DNA of 9,600 bases from Tannerella sp. (lineage in GTDB: Bacteria > Bacteroidota > Bacteroidia > Bacteroidales > Tannerellaceae). The notes beneath the pieces were generated by a model. The model had not been told where the DNA came from, did no database searches, and saw only the letters and a list, made by a program, of their open reading frames with translations. The stretch lies in assembly GCA_031267485.1 (NCBI GenBank), contig JAIRYY010000290.1:1-9600 (forward strand). Reading direction: 5' to 3'. The position numbers and the translations under genes are program-made. Of the stretch, positions 1 to 5,905 are shown piece after piece (position 1 is the stretch's first letter; every line of letters begins with the position of its first letter).

Positions 1-332
1 GTGAGGACGACTTCCCCGTCGCCAAGGGGACGAACGGTCAACGGTTTGTCGGCGCCGCCGTCCTGCGGGGTAAAGACCAGCGGCTTCTCAAGCCGGTAGA
101 TGCCCCCGTGCAGGAGGATGACGGCTTCGCCGCGTGTCCGGCGGGCAGCCTCCTGCGCTCCGGCGATTGTCCGGAAAGGCGACTGCTCGCTGCCGGAATT
201 GGAATCATTGCCCTTCGAGGGCGATACGTAGTACTGTGTCTGCGCCTGTAAGACAGTGACGGAAAGAAACAGCAAAGCCGATAATACGAAGAACCTGTCC
301 GGTATCATCAGAGATTTTACAAATATTTTCAT
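1..332 (-). CDS. secreted right-handed beta-helix (pectate-lyase-like) protein, N-terminal part
   Basis: This is the N-terminal 110 codons of a gene that runs off the left edge. The start is taken at ATG 332-330, because MKIFVKSLMIPDRFF gives a basic n-region ahead of a hydrophobic stretch (FFVLSALLFLSVTVL) and an LQAQ signal-peptidase-type end near residue 30. An in-frame ATG at 308 is an alternative. The mature protein begins with QYYVSPSKGNDSNSGSEQSP and continues FRTIAGAQEAAR, then LHGGIYRLEKPLVFTPQDGG. The YVSP-G-D-N-G-PF-TI-A order opens many extracellular parallel beta-helix proteins (polysaccharide lyases, glycosidases such as GH110-like enzymes, DUF1565-type proteins). The catalytic part lies outside the window, so the substrate cannot be named. 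It is divergent from ruvC. Confidence 0.8.
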   Translation of the reverse strand, partial: MKIFVKSLMIPDRFFVLSALLFLSVTVLQAQTQYYVSPSKGNDSNSGSEQSPFRTIAGAQEAARRTRGEAVILLHGGIYRLEKPLVFTPQDGGADKPLTVRPLGDGEVVL

Positions 333-356
333 AGTATATTTAATTTTATTGCGCCG

Positions 357-364
357 CAAAGATA
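357..364 (-). promoter_or_regulatory. Bacteroidota -7 element (TATCTTTG) for the beta-helix gene
   Basis: On the minus strand the sequence reads TATCTTTG, an exact match to TAnnTTTG. It lies about 25 nt upstream of the ATG at 332, leaving a short AT-rich leader. I cannot see a convincing -33 TTG/TTTG element at 19-21 bp spacing. Confidence 0.6.
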
Positions 365-417
365 GTATTTTCCCGGAAAATTACATCAGGCAACAGGACA
401 AACCTGACTTTTTTTAC

Positions 418-425
418 TACTTTTG
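418..425 (+). promoter_or_regulatory. Bacteroidota -7 element (TACTTTTG) for ruvC
   Basis: TACTTTTG matches TAnnTTTG and sits 47 nt upstream of the preferred ruvC ATG, so transcription would start near 430. With the minus-strand element at 357-364 it makes the 140-nt gap between the genes a non-overlapping divergent promoter region. No clear -33 element is visible. Confidence 0.5.
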
Positions 426-472
426 CAGTCTGATTTTTTAATATTTGGATTTGTGACGGACAGTTGGTTTTG

Positions 473-1033
473 ATGAACAGGGAGAATATTATATTGGGCA
501 TCGACCCCGGGACGATTATCATGGGGTACGGCGTTTTACGTGTGGAATCGAAAACGCCGCATCTTGAAACGATGGGGGTACTTAAACTGAATAAGTTCGA
601 CAATCACTATCTCCGTCTTCAGCATATATTTGACCGCGTGGTACAGCTTATTGATTCGTATCATCCCGACGAACTCGCCATCGAGGCGCCGTTCTTCGGT
701 AAAAACGTGCAGAGCATGTTGAAGCTGGGGCGCGCACAGGGGGTTGCGATAGCGGCGGCTCTTCATCGCGGTTTGCCGATTAGCGAATATGCGCCGCTGA
801 AGATAAAAATGGCGATAACGGGTAACGGGCGGGCGTCGAAAGAACAGGTATCCGGGATGTTACAGCGGATGCTGCACATCCCGGACGGGAACATGTTGCC
901 GCAACTTGATGCGACCGACGGGCTTGCCGCCGCCTTTTGTCATTATCTGGAGACAGACAAACCTGTCCCGGACAAATCATATTCCGGCTGGAAGGATTTC
1001 ATCTCTAAAAATCCGTCCAAAGTGCGGAAATAA
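473..1033 (+). CDS. ruvC: Holliday junction resolvase RuvC
   Basis: RuvC is the dimeric, metal-dependent endonuclease that cuts Holliday junctions with RuvAB in recombinational repair. The 186-residue product is close to the usual 170-190. The four acidic catalytic residues are visible: D11 in LGIDPGT, E71 in [11 protein letters not shown], and D146 and D149 in [11 protein letters not shown]. The [15 protein letters not shown] segment after E71 is typical of RuvC. The ATG at 473 is chosen because it places IDPGT about ten residues from the N-terminus, as in the family. A TTG in the same frame at 464 would add only three residues. No Shine-Dalgarno is seen, which is normal for Bacteroidota. 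It is transcribed alone and converges on gdhA, with 31 nt between the stop codons. Family assignment is firm. Confidence 0.97.
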   Translation: MNRENIILGIDPGTIIMGYGVLRVESKTPHLETMGVLKLNKFDNHYLRLQHIFDRVVQLIDSYHPDELAIEAPFFGKNVQSMLKLGRAQGVAIAAALHRGLPISEYAPLKIKMAITGNGRASKEQVSGMLQRMLHIPDGNMLPQLDATDGLAAAFCHYLETDKPVPDKSYSGWKDFISKNPSKVRK

Positions 1034-1064
1034 TCCGGCCGTCCATGAGCCGTTTCCGGCGTCA

Positions 1065-2399
1065 TCACACGACGCCTTGTGCCATCATCGCTTTCGCTAC
1101 TTTCATGAATCCGGCAATGTTGGCGCCTTTCACATAGTTTATATAACCGCTTTCGCGTCCGTGCTCCACGCACTGGCTGTGAATATCGCTCATTATCCGG
1201 TGCAGTTTCCGGTCGACTTCGTCCGGCGTCCACGATATGTGCATGGCATTCTGTGTCATCTCAAGTCCCGACGTCGCCACCCCTCCCGCGTTGACAGCTT
1301 TGCCGGGCGCGAACAGTACCCTGTTGTCCAGGAAGAGGTCCACGGCCTCTGCCGTGCATCCCATATTCGATATTTCCGCAACGCACCGGACGCCGTTTTC
1401 CATCAGCATCTTCGCGTCGGAAGCGTCCAGTTCGTTCTGCGTGGCGCATGGCAGGGCGATATCCGCTTTCTGTTCCCACGGGCGTTTGTCGGGGAAGAAC
1501 GTTGCGCTGCCGAACCTGTCGGCGTAGGGCGCGACGATGTCTTCGCCGGAGGCGCGGAGTTCGAGCATGTAATCAATCTTCTCTCCGCAGATGCCGTCCG
1601 GGTCGTACACATACCCGTCAGGCCCGGAAACCGTGACCACTTTCGCTCCCAGTTCCACGGCTTTGGTGGCCGCTCCCCAGGCAACGTTTCCGAAGCCGGA
1701 CAGGGCGACCGTTCGGCCTTTTATATCCATTCCATGCTCCTGCAGCATCCGGCTGACAAAATACAGGCCTCCGAATCCGGTTGCTTCGGGACGCAGTATG
1801 GAACCGCCGTATTCAAGCCCTTTACCGGTGATTGTTCCGGTGTTTTCGCGTGCAAGTTTTTTATACATGCCGTACAAATAGCCTATTTCGCGTCCTCCCA
1901 CGCCAATGTCTCCCGCGGGCACATCCGTGTCAGGCCCGATATTGTGCCACAGTTCCAGCATGAATGCTTGGCAGAAGCGCATAATCTCGGCATCGCTCCG
2001 CCCCCGTATGGAAAAATCGGAGCCGCCTTTCCCGCCGCCCATAGGCAGAGTGGTAAGCGCATTTTTGAACGTCTGTTCGAATGCCAGAAACTTCAGTATC
2101 GACAGGTTTACGGAGGCATGGAAACGCAGTCCGCCCTTGTACGGGCCTATCGCATTGTTGAACTGCACGCGATAGCCGAGGTTTACGTGAATTTCTCCCC
2201 TGTCGTCGACCCAGGGGACGCGGAACGTGATGATTCTGTCGGGTTCGACGAGCCGTTCTATTATTTTCGCTTTTTCAAACTCCGGATGCCGGTTGTATAC
2301 ATCTTCTATACATGCCAGGACCTCTTTGACGGCCTGCATGTATTCCTTTTCCCCGGGATGCTTTGCTTCCAGGGAAGCTAATATCTGTTCTGTTTTCAT
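1065..2399 (-). CDS. gdhA: hexameric glutamate dehydrogenase, NAD-type by motif
   Basis: This enzyme catalyses reversible reductive amination of 2-oxoglutarate to glutamate in the cytoplasm. At 444 aa it is the usual length for a class I hexameric GDH. Substrate and catalytic residues are visible: K88 in GPYKGGLRFH, K112 in EQTFKNAL, catalytic K124 in PMGGGKGGSDF, D164 in PAGDIGVGGREIGY, and S377 in GGVATSGLEM. The Rossmann segment is SGFGNVAWG (234-242). The coenzyme loop reads SGPDGYVYD (258-266), resembling the clostridial NAD-dependent enzyme rather than the E. coli NADP enzyme. Bacteroides GDHs include dual-specificity forms, so NAD(P) use remains open. The gene starts 11 nt after the phosphodiesterase stop, which suggests a shared transcript. 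The stop is TGA, which shows TGA is a terminator in this genome. A 491-codon open frame on the other strand is a shadow. Confidence 0.96.
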   Translation of the reverse strand: MKTEQILASLEAKHPGEKEYMQAVKEVLACIEDVYNRHPEFEKAKIIERLVEPDRIITFRVPWVDDRGEIHVNLGYRVQFNNAIGPYKGGLRFHASVNLSILKFLAFEQTFKNALTTLPMGGGKGGSDFSIRGRSDAEIMRFCQAFMLELWHNIGPDTDVPAGDIGVGGREIGYLYGMYKKLARENTGTITGKGLEYGGSILRPEATGFGGLYFVSRMLQEHGMDIKGRTVALSGFGNVAWGAATKAVELGAKVVTVSGPDGYVYDPDGICGEKIDYMLELRASGEDIVAPYADRFGSATFFPDKRPWEQKADIALPCATQNELDASDAKMLMENGVRCVAEISNMGCTAEAVDLFLDNRVLFAPGKAVNAGGVATSGLEMTQNAMHISWTPDEVDRKLHRIMSDIHSQCVEHGRESGYINYVKGANIAGFMKVAKAMMAQGVV

Positions 2400-2410
2400 C
2401 GTTTTGGACG

Positions 2411-3313
2411 TTATTTAAAAACTTGAATCATCGGCCGTCCGATCCATACCTGCGGCTGCGGCAGGTCGAAAATACAGGCAATTGTGGCGGCGATGTCAAA
2501 CTGCATCATACTTTCGTCGAATAGAAGACCTTTCCTTACGTTTTTGCCGCTGATGATAAACGGCGTTTCCATTTCCAGCATGGTTTTACCCCCATGTCCC
2601 TTGCCCGTTCCGCCATGATCGGATGTGATGATGAAAATCGTTTCATCGTAAAAGCCGGCCATTTTAACCGCTTCGATTATTTTGCCCACATATCCGTCCA
2701 GCCGGGTAAGAGTCGCGTAATATTCGGGCGTGTCATGACCGGCGCCATGTCCGACATGATCCGGCTCGTCGAATATGATCGCGGCAAAATCCGGTTTTTT
2801 CCCGGTAATATACCTGACCGCCATGTCGCGCAGGCCCTCCGGCACAACATTGTAATCGGGCGACTGCTCGCAGTAGTTGAGGGACAGTGTGTCCACCAGG
2901 TACTTTATCCCCTCCCAGTCATAAATGCAGCCGGTTTCCGCGTCCGGATATTTGTCCCTGAACAGTTGGAACACGGTAGGGAAGATGTTGTTTTTGCCCG
3001 TTACGCGCGAAAGCAGTTCCGGCGTTTTTGAACCCCATTCCGTATATCCGTGCAGTTCCGGACCGGCTCCCATGAACATGGACGCCCAGTTTACGGCGCT
3101 CGACGAAGGCAGTACCGAACGCTTCCTGAGCGTATACGCTCCGTCTTCCGCCAGCTTTTTTATATTCGGCATTTCGGCTTTCTCAAAACTGTAGGAACCC
3201 CATCCGTCAAGTCCTATGAAAATCACATGTTTGGCTTTTCTCTCCGCGAACCCCATGCCGGTGGCGGCGTGGAAGAAAAGAATGATAAGAACTGTTTTTA
3301 CAAATTGTTTCAT
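2411..3313 (-). CDS. exported alkaline-phosphatase-superfamily (NPP-type) phosphodiesterase/phosphatase
   Basis: The 300-aa product begins with a signal peptide (MKQFVKTVLIILFFHAATGM, likely cleaved after GFA at 23), so it acts in the periplasm or beyond. The metal ligands of the type I phosphodiesterase/nucleotide pyrophosphatase family are all present in order: D36 in FIGLDGWG, the nucleophile in PSSSAVNW (probably S72, with N75 three residues on), D185 and H189 in DEPDHVGHGAGHD, D232 and H233 in SDHGG, and H240 in KGHGG. The nucleophile is Ser where eukaryotic NPPs have Thr. The substrate (nucleotide, lipid or sugar phosphodiester, or phosphomonoester) cannot be told from sequence. It is shorter than sulfatases and has no C/S-x-P-x-R sulfatase motif. 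It lies immediately upstream of gdhA, with no obvious metabolic reason for the pairing. Confidence 0.88.
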   Translation of the reverse strand: MKQFVKTVLIILFFHAATGMGFAERKAKHVIFIGLDGWGSYSFEKAEMPNIKKLAEDGAYTLRKRSVLPSSSAVNWASMFMGAGPELHGYTEWGSKTPELLSRVTGKNNIFPTVFQLFRDKYPDAETGCIYDWEGIKYLVDTLSLNYCEQSPDYNVVPEGLRDMAVRYITGKKPDFAAIIFDEPDHVGHGAGHDTPEYYATLTRLDGYVGKIIEAVKMAGFYDETIFIITSDHGGTGKGHGGKTMLEMETPFIISGKNVRKGLLFDESMMQFDIAATIACIFDLPQPQVWIGRPMIQVFK

Positions 3314-3355
3314 ATTTACACAAATTTAGGTGGTTATTGCAATTCATTTCGAGGG

Positions 3356-3363
3356 CGAAGATA
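3356..3363 (-). promoter_or_regulatory. candidate -7 element (TATCTTCG) for the phosphodiesterase-gdhA unit
   Basis: The minus strand reads TATCTTCG, one mismatch from TAnnTTTG, about 42 nt upstream of the phosphodiesterase ATG at 3313. The bases just before it (TAC) are the same as at the beta-helix gene promoter. It would drive both minus-strand genes. No -33 element at proper spacing is clear. Confidence 0.4.
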
Positions 3364-3528
3364 GTAAAATATTCTCCCAAATAAGCGCTTTTTCCGCCTC
3401 TGTTTAAAAACATAGTTTACAAACACATGAATAAAGAATCCCATATTCGGTAATTATCCGTATTTTGCGAAAATTTTTTTTAGAAATACTATTTAAATAT
3501 CAATATTAATATTAAAAATTTAATTGTA
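3364..3528. promoter_or_regulatory. AT-rich divergent control region upstream of the EF-G2 gene
   Basis: The gene-free stretch between the phosphodiesterase and the EF-G2 gene is strongly AT-rich. It holds a weak plus-strand -7-like sequence (TATTTTG, 3461-3467) and a short inverted repeat, TGTTTAAAAACA, at 3401-3412. In Bacteroides thetaiotaomicron the orthologous promoter is activated by the regulator Cur, but I do not know its site well enough to place one here. No Shine-Dalgarno precedes the ATG at 3529. Confidence 0.35.
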
Positions 3529-5466
3529 ATGAAAGTTTATCAAACAAGCGAAATCAAGAACATTTCAATTCTGGGAAGTTCTGGTACTGGGAAAACCACC
3601 CTTGCTGAAGCCATGCTTTACGAGGGTGGTATTATAAAACGTCGCGGGTCTGTAAAGACCGGTTCTGCGGTTGCCGACTATTTTCCGGTGGAAAAAGAGT
3701 ATGGGTATTCCGTTTTCTCCACCGTTTTCAGCGTGGAATGGAACGGCATGAAACTTAATTTCATCGACTGTCCGGGTTCGGATGATTTTATAGGCGGGGC
3801 CGTTTCGGCGCTGAATGTTACGGACACCGCCCTGATGGTAATCAATGCGCAGTACGGCGTCGAGGTGGGTACGATCAACCAGTTCCGTTACACGGAGCAG
3901 TTTCACAAACCGGTCATATTCGTCATCAATCATCTGGATAATGACAAGGCCGATTACGAAGCGTCCGTGCTGCAGTTGAAGGAAAATTACGGCGGCAAGG
4001 TGGTGCAGATACAATACCCCATTATGTGCGGCTCTTCGTTCAACGCGGTTGTGGATGTGCTCAAAATGAAGATGTATCGCTGGAAGCCGGAGGGCGGGGT
4101 GCCGGAAGTGCTTGATATTCCCGAAAGTGAGGCGGAGAAAGCGGCGGAACTGCATCAGGCCCTTATCGAGGCGGCAGCCGAGCATGACGATTCGCTGATG
4201 GAGAAATTCTTTGACCAGGGCACGCTCTCGGAAGACGAGATGCGCGCCGGTATTCGCGCCGGACTTGTGACGCGCGGGATGTTTCCCGTCTTCTGCGTAT
4301 GCGCCGAGCGGGACATGTGCGTGCGCCGCACGCTCGAATTTCTGGGAAACGTCGTTCCCTGTACGGACAAAATGCCCCGCCTTGTCACGACGGACGGACA
4401 TGAAGTCACACCCGATCCGGATGGCCCGACAAGCCTGTTTTTCTTCAAGACAACGATAGAGCCTCATATCGGACAGGTCTCCTATTTCAAGGTGATTTCC
4501 GGGAAAGTAAAGTCCGGCGACGATCTTCAGAATATTGACCGAGGCTCGAAAGAGCGCATGGCCCAGTTGTTTGTCGTCGACGGGCAGATGCGTACGGAAG
4601 TAACCGAAATGCTTGCCGGCGACATCGGGGCGACTGTCAAACTGAAAGATGTGCGTCTGGGCAATACGCTTAACGGCAAGGGCGGCGACTACAGGTTCAA
4701 TTTCATACGTTACCCCGAACCGAAATTCAGGCGTGCGATAAAAGCCGTCAACGAATCCGATGCGGAAAAACTGAGCGAGGTGCTAAGCCGCATGCATGAG
4801 GAAGACCCCACGTGGATAATAGAAATGTCAAAAGAACTGAAACAGACCATCGTATCCGGTCAGGGCGAGTTTCATCTGCGTACCTTGAAATGGCGCATAG
4901 AGAATAACGATAAACTTTCAATAGAATATCTTGAGCCAAAGATTCCGTACCGTGAAACCATCACAAAGGCCGCCCGCGCCGATTACCGTCACAAGAAACA
5001 GTCGGGAGGCGCCGGACAGTTTGGCGAAGTGCACCTCATCATAGAACCTTATTACGAAGGCATGCCCGCTCCCACGCTCTACCGTTTCGGCGGACAGGAG
5101 TTCAAGATGAGCGTGCGCGACACGCAGGTGATAGACATGGAATGGGGAGGGAAACTGGTATTCGTCAGCTGTATTGTCGGCGGTTCCATCGACGCGCGGT
5201 TCATGCCCGCCATCCTGAAGGGCATCATGGCGCGCATGGAGCAGGGGCCGCTTACCGGCTCGTACGCACGCGATGTACGCGTCTGCGTGTACGACGGGAA
5301 GATGCATCCGGTCGACAGCAACGAAATCTCGTTTATGCTTGCCGGGCGCAATGCGTTCAGCATGGCATTCAAGGATGCCGGCCCGAAAATCCTCGAACCT
5401 ATCTACGATATCGAAATCCTTGTCCCGGGCGATTTTATGGGCGACGTGATGGGCGACCTGCAGTGA
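3529..5466 (+). CDS. fusA2: EF-G paralog of the Bacteroides EF-G2 type, first 645 codons up to an in-frame TGA
   Basis: This is a ribosomal translocase of the EF-G family. The G domain comes first: P-loop GSSGTGKTT (16-24), switch I reading EYGYSV where EF-G has ERGITI, G3 DCPGSDDF (80-87), and G4 NHLD (134-137) for NKxD. The canonical catalytic His after DxPG is replaced by S84, a hallmark of Bacteroides EF-G2, which supports translocation without GTP hydrolysis. Domain II (about 290-375), III (about 395-465), IV (with RADYRHKKQSGGAGQFGEVH near 485-504) and the start of V follow. The frame then hits TGA at 5464-5466 within GDVMGDLQ-stop-RRAIIMGM, where homologs have Gly. Translation continued past it runs in the same frame to TAA at 5685 and gives 718 residues, the length I recall for B. 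thetaiotaomicron EF-G2. As written, the product lacks most of domain V. It may be a very young pseudogene, a read error or a readthrough gene. Confidence 0.93.
   Translation: MKVYQTSEIKNISILGSSGTGKTTLAEAMLYEGGIIKRRGSVKTGSAVADYFPVEKEYGYSVFSTVFSVEWNGMKLNFIDCPGSDDFIGGAVSALNVTDTALMVINAQYGVEVGTINQFRYTEQFHKPVIFVINHLDNDKADYEASVLQLKENYGGKVVQIQYPIMCGSSFNAVVDVLKMKMYRWKPEGGVPEVLDIPESEAEKAAELHQALIEAAAEHDDSLMEKFFDQGTLSEDEMRAGIRAGLVTRGMFPVFCVCAERDMCVRRTLEFLGNVVPCTDKMPRLVTTDGHEVTPDPDGPTSLFFFKTTIEPHIGQVSYFKVISGKVKSGDDLQNIDRGSKERMAQLFVVDGQMRTEVTEMLAGDIGATVKLKDVRLGNTLNGKGGDYRFNFIRYPEPKFRRAIKAVNESDAEKLSEVLSRMHEEDPTWIIEMSKELKQTIVSGQGEFHLRTLKWRIENNDKLSIEYLEPKIPYRETITKAARADYRHKKQSGGAGQFGEVHLIIEPYYEGMPAPTLYRFGGQEFKMSVRDTQVIDMEWGGKLVFVSCIVGGSIDARFMPAILKGIMARMEQGPLTGSYARDVRVCVYDGKMHPVDSNEISFMLAGRNAFSMAFKDAGPKILEPIYDIEILVPGDFMGDVMGDLQ
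5464..5466 (+). other. in-frame TGA interrupting the EF-G2 gene at codon 646
   Basis: The codons read CTG CAG TGA CGC CGC GCA, so L-Q-stop-R-R-A. EF-G2 homologs have G-R-R after GDLQ, and GGA would become TGA by one G-to-T change at 5464. gdhA and the AraC gene end in TGA, so reassignment of TGA is unlikely. The following base is C, and TGAC is the leakiest UGA context in bacteria, so some readthrough is conceivable. Confidence 0.85.
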
Positions 5467-5685
5467 CGCCGCGCAATCATCATGGGAATGAACAGCGAGA
5501 AAGGCTATGAAAAGATAATGGCCAAAGTGCCGCTGAAAGAAATGTCGAGCTATTCCACCTCGCTAAGTTCCATTTCCGGTGGACGCGCATCATTCACCAT
5601 GAAATTCTCCTCGTATGAACTGGTGCCCGCCGACGTTCAGGAAAAACTGCTCAAGGAATATGCGGATTCGCAAGCCGACGAGTAA
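5467..5685 (+). CDS. C-terminal remainder of the EF-G2 gene (end of domain V)
   Basis: These 72 codons plus TAA follow the TGA in the same frame: RRAIIMGM, then KVPLKEMSSYSTSLSS, GGRASFTMKFSSYELVP, ending SQADE. RR-x-I-x-G, VPL-EM-Y-T-L, and G-G-x-F-M-F-YE-VP are the conserved end of EF-G domain V and look fully maintained, so the interruption is recent or artefactual. An ATG at 5482, 15 nt past the TGA, could allow re-initiation and give a 67-aa piece (5482-5685). I do not regard it as an independent gene. Confidence 0.85.
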   Translation, partial: RRAIIMGMNSEKGYEKIMAKVPLKEMSSYSTSLSSISGGRASFTMKFSSYELVPADVQEKLLKEYADSQADE

Positions 5686-5710
5686 TGTACTCATTTTAAT
5701 ATTGTGGATG

Positions 5711-5749
5711 ATAACGGCGCCGGAGAAAATCGGGCGCCGTTATTTTTTT
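5711..5749 (+). terminator. intrinsic terminator of the EF-G2 gene
   Basis: ATAACGGCGCC (5711-5721) pairs perfectly with GGCGCCGTTAT (5733-5743) around an 11-nt loop, and a run of seven T follows (5743-5749). It begins 26 nt after the EF-G2 TAA. It has no T-run for the other direction, so it does not obviously serve the TonB receptor gene. Confidence 0.92.
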
Positions 5750-5895
5750 GTGCGCCGTGCATGGCGATTAACTCGATAGTGCAAGTCCACGGGTAATAGA
5801 CAACCATTAGATGTCCGTCGTGAGGCGGAATCTGAAGAAAGCCGGCGGCAAAACCACGAACATCATATAAGGCTTATGCAGTGCGGACGGTGAGA
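5750..5895 (+). mobile_element. group II intron remnant: 5' end and part of domain I only
   Basis: The sequence starts GTGCG, the group II intron 5' consensus, then forms a hairpin CGCC-GTGCAT-GGCG. GTGCAAGTCC, then GTGAGGCGGAATCTGAAG, AAGCCGGCGGCAAA, CACGAACATCA and ATATAAGGC follow in the order found in domain I of many bacterial group II introns. No domain V/VI sequence and no maturase/reverse transcriptase frame follows; the TonB receptor stop codon is reached about ten bases later. The 3' limit near 5895 is a guess. The element begins directly after a terminator T-tract, the insertion preference known for class C introns, though I cannot assign the class. The match rests on remembered consensus, not an alignment. 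Confidence 0.72.
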
Positions 5896-5905
5896 ATTAT
5901 TATTC

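Noticed and set aside
1025..1058. CGGAAA...TTTCCG pairing between the convergent ruvC and gdhA ends as a two-way terminator
   Set aside because: The six-base arms enclose a 22-nt loop, there is no T-run on either side, and the left arm lies inside ruvC.
906..2381. A 491-codon plus-strand open frame opposite gdhA
   Set aside because: It lies antisense to gdhA, has no recognisable domain and reads as low-information His/Arg/Val-rich text. Long antisense frames are common opposite GC-biased genes of this kind.
3565..4467. A 300-codon minus-strand open frame opposite the EF-G2 gene
   Set aside because: It is a shadow of a well-supported gene, with no family motifs and no promoter.
5464..5466. 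TGA as selenocysteine or as a reassigned glycine codon
   Set aside because: Homologs have Gly rather than Cys here, no SECIS-like hairpin is obvious, and two other genes in the window end in TGA.
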